From PALSA-1355 sp041499515 (GTDB lineage: Bacteria > Planctomycetota > Planctomycetia > Pirellulales > PALSA-1355), in assembly GCA_041499515.1 (NCBI GenBank), contig JBGQKM010000228.1, positions 1 to 9,796 on the forward strand: a stretch of 9,796 nucleotides of DNA, in the 5' to 3' direction. The notes beneath the pieces are model-generated. The model saw only the letters and a list, made by a program, of their open reading frames with translations, was not told the origin of the DNA and searched no databases. Below are positions 6,036-9,796 of the stretch, in pieces (position 1 is the first letter of the stretch; every line of letters begins with the position of its first letter). A program made the translations under genes and the position numbers.

Positions 6036-6486
6036 GCAACAGCCCTCGGAGAGTCGCTTCCCGCGCGGGGGTGACGGGCCCGCGCGAGTCACGCGCAAAG
6101 TTCTCTGGCCTTGGATCCCAGGCATATCCCGAGCCAATCACGCGCCCGGCGTTTCGGGTCCAAGTGTAAGCGTTAGCGGCCGATCGGTTTAGGCCGTGCC
6201 GCGTGATCGACCGCGGCGATCGATCGCGTGGTTTTTTGGAAACAAAGACGCGGACTTTGTCTTGAAAACGCGACGTGGAATTGGCCGAGAACGGGGTTTT
6301 TTGCCGCTCGTACGTTCCTTGCTCCACCCGCGATCATGTCCTAGGGTTGAACAGAGTTTTGGAGGCGGTTCCGCAGCCCCGCGTTCGGGTACGACTGAGG
6401 AAGCCGTCTCACAACCGCTGGGGATTGGTGAGTTCACCTCTGAGGCGGTTTGATTGAGTTTTCTGCGTGAATAAAGGTCCGATTTC
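6036..6486. other. 451-base divergent intergenic region without a convincing gene
   Basis: This lies between the small membrane protein gene (minus) and the HDOD gene (plus), so it must hold both promoters; I find no strong consensus match for either. It contains a 12-base palindrome, GCGATCGATCGC (6216-6227), followed closely by T6 (6232-6237), and a second GTTTTTTG near 6296. The 9-mer GAGGCGGTT occurs directly repeated at 6362-6370 and 6442-6450. A short dyad GGTGA-GT-TCACC lies at 6427-6438. AAAGG (6473-6477), nine bases before the ATG at 6487, is the HDOD ribosome binding site. Open frames here lack coding character. Confidence 0.6.
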
Positions 6487-7404
6487 ATGAGCATCGCCTC
6501 CGCGAAGTCCGGCGATTTGCACAAGCTGCTTTCCAGCGCTCAGTTGCCGGCGTTGCCCCATAGCGCGATCAAGATCATCGAGTTGGCCCGCGATCCGGAA
6601 AACGGACCACCCGAATATGCCGCCCCGATCGAAGTCGATCCGGGGCTGACCGGGCAGGTGTTGCGGTTCGTCAATTCGTCGTATTTTGGGTTTTCCAACG
6701 AGATTTCGAGCGTCAAGCTGGCACTGGCGCTGGTGGGCGTTCGCACGATCAAGAATTTCGTGCTGTGGAGCGCCGTGTTCAGCCTGATGCCCAATCCGCG
6801 CTGCGGTCCCTTCGACCTGAAGCGGTTGTGGCAGGACTCGTTGCGGCGGGGCTTGTTTGCCCGAGCATTGGCGAAACTATTGGGTTGCAAAGACGCCGAG
6901 GAGGCATTCTCGGCGGCCTTGTTGCAGGACATCGGCGTGCCTATTTTGGCCAAGGAATTGCCAACCGACTACCTCGATTTGCTCAAGCAGCGTGACGACG
7001 GCAGACGCCGGCTGTCGGAACTCGAGCACGAGCGGTTCGGCTGGAACCACGCCCAGGCCGGCGGCATCATGGCTCGCCAGTGGCGGCTGCCCGAAGATTT
7101 CGCGCTGCTGATCGAAGGTCACACCGGCCAAACGTCGTGCGGCGAGGGTTCCTGTCCGCAAGAGTTCCAAGCGGCCGTCAGTCTTTCGTCCTTGTTGCCC
7201 TCGTCGGCCGATTCGGCCTGGTGGGAATTCGCTCAGTTCGAGCAGGCCTATCATCGCCTGCCGTGCGCGGAGGCTCCGAGCGTGCCGGAGTTGTTAGAGC
7301 GGATCGACACCCTGTTTGTCGAATTTGCTCCGCTGATCAAGCTGGATCCGGCGACCAAAACCCTGGTCGACTACTATCAGGAAGCTCCGGCCGCCGCAGT
7401 CTGA
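6487..7404 (+). CDS. HDOD-domain signalling protein
   Basis: HDOD domains are HD-related helical modules without full phosphohydrolase metal sites, found in bacterial signalling and motility control, often with response regulators. Here the 305-residue protein is a stand-alone HDOD domain covering about residues 13-215. Family hallmarks are LPALPHSAIKIIELA near the start, the DPGLTGQVLRFVNSSYFGF core (51-69), the ISSVKLALALVG segment, and a degenerate HD site reading LLQDIG (145-150), where the usual HD histidine is Q147. The later ERFGWNHAQAGGIMARQWRLPEDF also fits. The remaining 90 residues are a predicted helical extension with no recognised domain. There is no receiver, GGDEF or EAL domain. 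The ATG has AAAGG nine bases upstream. It appears monocistronic. The partner that it senses or controls cannot be read from the sequence. Confidence 0.92.
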   Translation: MSIASAKSGDLHKLLSSAQLPALPHSAIKIIELARDPENGPPEYAAPIEVDPGLTGQVLRFVNSSYFGFSNEISSVKLALALVGVRTIKNFVLWSAVFSLMPNPRCGPFDLKRLWQDSLRRGLFARALAKLLGCKDAEEAFSAALLQDIGVPILAKELPTDYLDLLKQRDDGRRRLSELEHERFGWNHAQAGGIMARQWRLPEDFALLIEGHTGQTSCGEGSCPQEFQAAVSLSSLLPSSADSAWWEFAQFEQAYHRLPCAEAPSVPELLERIDTLFVEFAPLIKLDPATKTLVDYYQEAPAAAV

Positions 7405-7705
7405 GAACCGATTGGAAACAGCCGACGCGTGTCCCGACCTTGCGCTCGTCCGCGGAGCAAACCGGCACGGTCCCCATCTCCAAACGCAAGGGCGTGCCGC
7501 GCAAGCCCTAAGAGCTAACCCAACCGGCACATCTGCCGTGCTCCCGGCACGAACGGCGTGGTAGCAAGCGGGTTCTGCGCGTGCGACCGCGGGCCAAGTT
7601 TTTTTTAAGCCGCATTTTCTTGGAGGCACTTTCCCGTGTAGAATTGAGACAGGCGGCGCGGCTCGATAGAGCCTGCGCGGCATGCCTCATTTCTGGAGCG
7701 GGTCA
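7405..7705. other. Intergenic region with repeated CGGCACG-type palindromic motifs
   Basis: No gene is supported here. The 9-mer AACCGGCAC occurs at 7460-7468 and 7522-7530, with a related CCGGCACG at 7544-7551. Its inverse CGTGCCG at 7493-7499 can pair with CGGCACG at 7463-7469, and CGTGC (7537-7541) can pair with GCACG (7547-7551). T8 at 7599-7606 follows a weak GC stem (CGCG 7578-7581 with 7588-7591), a poor terminator candidate for the HDOD gene. TAGAAT (7639-7644) could be a -10 box for the TPR gene, but no good -35 lies 17 bases upstream. Confidence 0.5.
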
Positions 7706-8221
7706 GTGTCTTCTCACGATCGTATTCGTCGCCAGCAGTTGGTCGCCCAAGCCGAGGGATACCTCGAACTGGGGATGCCGCGCCACGCGCTCGATGCGCT
7801 GGTCCGCTACGGCGATCCCGAGACGCTTTCCGATCACGCGCTGTATCTCCAGGGAGAGAGTTTGCGCGCGCTGGGACGCTTCCGCGAAGCCTTGGAGCCG
7901 CTGGCGCGCGCCGCGCAGGGCAGTCCGGACGATCTCCACATTTGGCTGGCGCTGGGTTGGTGCCACAAGCGCACCGGACGGCTCGACCTGGCGATCGAAT
8001 CGCTCGAAGAGGCGCTGTCCCTCGAGCCCAACGACGCCCTGATCCATTACAATCTGGCCTGCTACTGGAGCCTGGCGAACAACAAGCGGAAGGCCCTGGG
8101 CTATCTCTCGCGGGCTTTCGATCTGAAGGACCAGTATCGCGCGCTCGTGGCCAGTGAGTCCGATTTCGACGCGATCCGCTCCGACCCGGCGTTCCAGTCG
8201 CTGGTTCGAGTGACGGTCTAG
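7706..8221 (+). CDS. TPR-repeat protein
   Basis: Tetratricopeptide repeats are helix pairs that bind other proteins; no catalytic domain is present. From the chosen start the protein has 171 residues. Repeat-like units begin at about ALYLQGESLRALGRFREALE, LHIWLALGWCHKRTGRLDLA and ALIHYNLACYWSLANNKRKA, each with the small and aromatic residues of the TPR consensus. They are followed by the common end module with DFDAIRSDPAFQSLV. No signal peptide or membrane helix is visible, so it is probably cytoplasmic. I prefer the GTG at 7706 because GGAG lies seven bases before it; the in-frame ATG at 7682 would add eight residues but has no clear binding site. It converges on the beta-barrel gene, so they are not co-transcribed. 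The partner is unknown. Confidence 0.85.
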   Translation: MSSHDRIRRQQLVAQAEGYLELGMPRHALDALVRYGDPETLSDHALYLQGESLRALGRFREALEPLARAAQGSPDDLHIWLALGWCHKRTGRLDLAIESLEEALSLEPNDALIHYNLACYWSLANNKRKALGYLSRAFDLKDQYRALVASESDFDAIRSDPAFQSLVRVTV

Positions 8222-8275
8222 GTCGCCGCCGCGCGTGCTGCCGCCTGGCGTGCTTGAGCTTCTGGAAGAAACGAA

Positions 8276-8313
8276 AGCGTCCTCGACCTGCGGCGGGGCA
8301 GATCGAGGACGCT
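8276..8313 (-). terminator. Strong hairpin terminator between convergent genes
   Basis: AGCGTCCTCGA (8276-8286) and TCGAGGACGCT (8303-8313) form a perfect 11-bp stem. After a single mismatch an inner CTGC/GCAG pair extends it, with a six-base loop. On the minus strand the hairpin is followed by TTTCGTTTCTT, so it should stop transcription of the beta-barrel gene, whose stop codon lies 28 bases before. The plus-strand side lacks a T-run; it may still serve the TPR gene less efficiently. Confidence 0.8.
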
Positions 8314-8341
8314 CGTTGAACCGGTTCTGGAAAAACTCTAT

Positions 8342-9610
8342 CTAGAACGTCCAGCCCAGGCCGGCGAATCCTCCGTGCAGAATCAGGCTGCCGTTTTGTT
8401 TCACCTCGCCGAAGCCTTGTTGGTCGGCCAAAAACGGCAGCATCTGGTTGTCCGACAGGGCCACGTTGGCCACTCCGACCACGCGATAGCCGATGTACAC
8501 CTTCAGGTTGGGCGTGAACGCATAGTTCAGACCGGTATCGATTTCACCCAGGAAGGCAACGTCCGACTTGTGCCCGGTGATATCGAAGCCAACCTGCCCG
8601 TCGCCCGTATAGAGCTGGTTGCGGCAGGTCATTTGATTACCGTAGATACCGACTTTTGGCGTGACGAACGCGCCCAGCCGCGGTGTTACCATGTAATTGA
8701 CGTTGCCGCCGATTTGTCCGCCGAACATATTGTTGGTGGATCGCAGCGAGAGGTAGGCCTCGTTGGCGCCGCCGTTGGAGCCGAACTCGAACCCGCCGGC
8801 CACCGCCCCGAACGACAGGCGTTCGTCGAAGCGGAAATAACGAAACCCAGCCAGGGCCGTCAATTGCAGGCGGCCCATGTTCCAGCCGGTTTGCAACAGG
8901 TTGAGCTCGAAGTTCTGCACGCGGTCGTCGCGGGCGATGCGGTGTTCGCGCGAGTTGTCAAAGAAGGAAGCTGCCGGGTTGGCGCCGATCATCACCTGGC
9001 CGGCTTGCGTGTTCAAGTTGATCGGCGTGCTAAGCTGATCGTTGGGGTCGCGGATACTGGCGAAGCCGGTCATCGGCGCCAGGCCCCAGTAGGTAAAGGC
9101 CAAGGCCGGTCCCGCGCAGCCACACCAGCCATAGCCGACGGTCACCTGACCGCCGCCGGCCCAGCCGGCTTCGGCGTTTTGGGTGTTCATCAACTGGTTG
9201 GCGTTATTGTTGGTCTCAAACGTCGTCCAAAAGGGGTTCGCCCGGTTGCGGGTCATCGCCAGCCCGCCGATCGACCCGAACCACCGGCCGCAGGGTTGGT
9301 CGCAGCAATCACCGCAATCACCCCAGCCAGAGGAATGCAGCGCCTCCTCGAACTCGCTGCGGGCCGGTTGGTCGCCGGCGGCCACCGGTTGGGGAACCGA
9401 CTCTAGTTTGCGGCTGGCAAACATCGAATTGTAGGGCTCGACCGTGGCGGCGCTGGGTTTGTAGTTGGCCGGCAACGTCCCCCCAGTGGCCGCGGTGGGC
9501 AATGGCAGCAGCGTCGGCATGCCAAAGCCTCCGCTCTGCGCCTGGGCGGCACTGGTGGCCCAGCCCAGGCTTACGAACAAGGTCAATGCAGTCAGGCAGA
9601 ACGATTTCAT
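8342..9610 (-). CDS. BBP7-like outer-membrane beta-barrel protein
   Basis: The 422-residue precursor has a clear signal peptide (hydrophobic residues 5-20, cleavage probably after AQA at 24), so it is exported. Residues 110-422 are rich in alternating hydrophobic/polar, glycine- and aromatic-containing strands (WFGSIGGLAMTRN, LTALAGFRYFRFDERLSF, FLGEIDTGLNYAFTPNLKVYIGYRVVGVANV). It ends in phenylalanine (GLGWTF), the usual recognition signal for outer-membrane barrel assembly. This pattern fits BBP7 (PF07585), a family expanded in planctomycetes; assignment is by recognition, not search. A cysteine group (C99, C102, C103, C107), plus C163 and C165, lies around the start of the barrel. The Pro/Ala-rich segment 30-90 may be a periplasmic linker. 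The ATG has AAAGGAG nine bases upstream. It may be a porin or surface protein; substrate unknown. Confidence 0.82.
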   Translation of the reverse strand: MKSFCLTALTLFVSLGWATSAAQAQSGGFGMPTLLPLPTAATGGTLPANYKPSAATVEPYNSMFASRKLESVPQPVAAGDQPARSEFEEALHSSGWGDCGDCCDQPCGRWFGSIGGLAMTRNRANPFWTTFETNNNANQLMNTQNAEAGWAGGGQVTVGYGWCGCAGPALAFTYWGLAPMTGFASIRDPNDQLSTPINLNTQAGQVMIGANPAASFFDNSREHRIARDDRVQNFELNLLQTGWNMGRLQLTALAGFRYFRFDERLSFGAVAGGFEFGSNGGANEAYLSLRSTNNMFGGQIGGNVNYMVTPRLGAFVTPKVGIYGNQMTCRNQLYTGDGQVGFDITGHKSDVAFLGEIDTGLNYAFTPNLKVYIGYRVVGVANVALSDNQMLPFLADQQGFGEVKQNGSLILHGGFAGLGWTF

Positions 9611-9796
9611 CGCATCAGACTCCTTTCGGTGTTTCTATCACTTCACTTCCGCACCTGCCCACGGGCGGCGAGGCGAGAAGTTTCCGGCAGGGTCGCGAGA
9701 AGCCATGCACTTCTCGACGCGTGGAAATCCGTTCCACAAACGAACACTCCTTTAGCTTCACTACACCCATCGTCCGCCGGGCGTCGCGCAATTGGA
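9611..9796 (-). promoter_or_regulatory. Palindrome-rich leader upstream of the beta-barrel gene
   Basis: On the minus strand three hairpins can form in succession: GTGGAA/TTCCAC (9721-9737), CGAGAAG/CTTCTCG (9696-9716) and CCTGCC/GGCAGG (9686-9691 with 9654-9659). The strong binding site of the barrel gene lies at about 9620-9626. A second perfect AAAGGAG (9747-9753) has no annotated gene; nine bases after it a GTG (9737) opens a 40-codon frame ending at 9615, four bases before the barrel ATG. I cannot tell a leader peptide from chance. No strong promoter consensus is visible in what remains of the window. Confidence 0.4.

Noticed and set aside
6036..6137. Upstream extension of the small membrane protein to an earlier ATG
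   Set aside because: The added 34 residues are Arg/Gly/Pro-rich without hydrophobic character, and the internal ATG at 6035 has a good GAGGG site.
6216..6237. Palindrome followed by T6 as a plus-strand terminator
   Set aside because: No plus-strand gene lies upstream, and three bases plus part of the stem geometry separate it from the T-run; it is recorded only as a feature of the gap.
7682..7705. ATG start for the TPR gene
   Set aside because: No Shine-Dalgarno sequence precedes it, while the in-frame GTG at 7706 has GGAG at proper spacing; the ATG remains possible.
8375..9406. 343-codon plus-strand open frame opposite the beta-barrel gene
   Set aside because: The minus-strand product has signal peptide, barrel strands, terminal phenylalanine and a strong ribosome binding site; the plus frame is its shadow.
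1..9796. Mobile elements, tRNA genes, CRISPR arrays, toxin-antitoxin pairs or defence islands
   Set aside because: I looked for transposase or integrase motifs, cloverleaf ends, regularly spaced repeats and small gene pairs on both strands and found none.

Overview
The window looks like chromosomal DNA from a planctomycete, most likely near the Pirellulales. Two things suggest this: the outer-membrane beta-barrel protein on the right resembles the planctomycete-expanded BBP7 family, and a large membrane protein has two degenerate anti-sigma-like repeats of a type I associate with that phylum. The DNA is GC-rich, start codons sit behind AAGGAG-type ribosome binding sites, and there are no integrases, transposases, tRNAs or CRISPR arrays. 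Taxonomy is inferred from gene content only.

Left half (minus strand, read right to left): a 754-residue single-pass membrane protein (5518-3254), then, after a gap with a good sigma-70-type promoter (3032-3060), a probable operon hpf (2958-2605), ptsN (2519-2043), ptsH (1942-1667) and ptsI (1460 to beyond the left edge). Hpf is a ribosome-hibernation factor. PtsI, PtsH and PtsN form the phosphorelay enzyme I -> HPr -> EIIA-Ntr. No sugar permease (EIIB/EIIC) lies in view, so the relay looks regulatory, tying ribosome hibernation to energy or nitrogen state, as hpf-ptsN do beside rpoN in Proteobacteria. The ptsH-ptsI gap carries four inverted repeats in about 150 bases.

Centre: a small unrecognised two-helix membrane protein (6035-5688, minus) stands divergent from an HDOD-domain signalling protein (6487-7404, plus), with a 451-base gap between them. 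A strong 10-bp-arm dyad (5581-5603) lies just upstream of the 754-residue gene.

Right: a short TPR protein (7706-8221, plus) converges on a BBP7-like beta-barrel protein (9610-8342, minus). A strong hairpin between them (8276-8313), followed by a T-rich tract on the minus strand, is a probable terminator. The leader upstream of the barrel gene is palindrome-rich.

I see no clear new defence or mobile system. The most unusual items are the sigma-less anti-sigma/FecR-like membrane protein beside the phosphorelay, the palindrome cluster between ptsH and ptsI, the dyad at 5581-5603, and the structured leader of the barrel gene.
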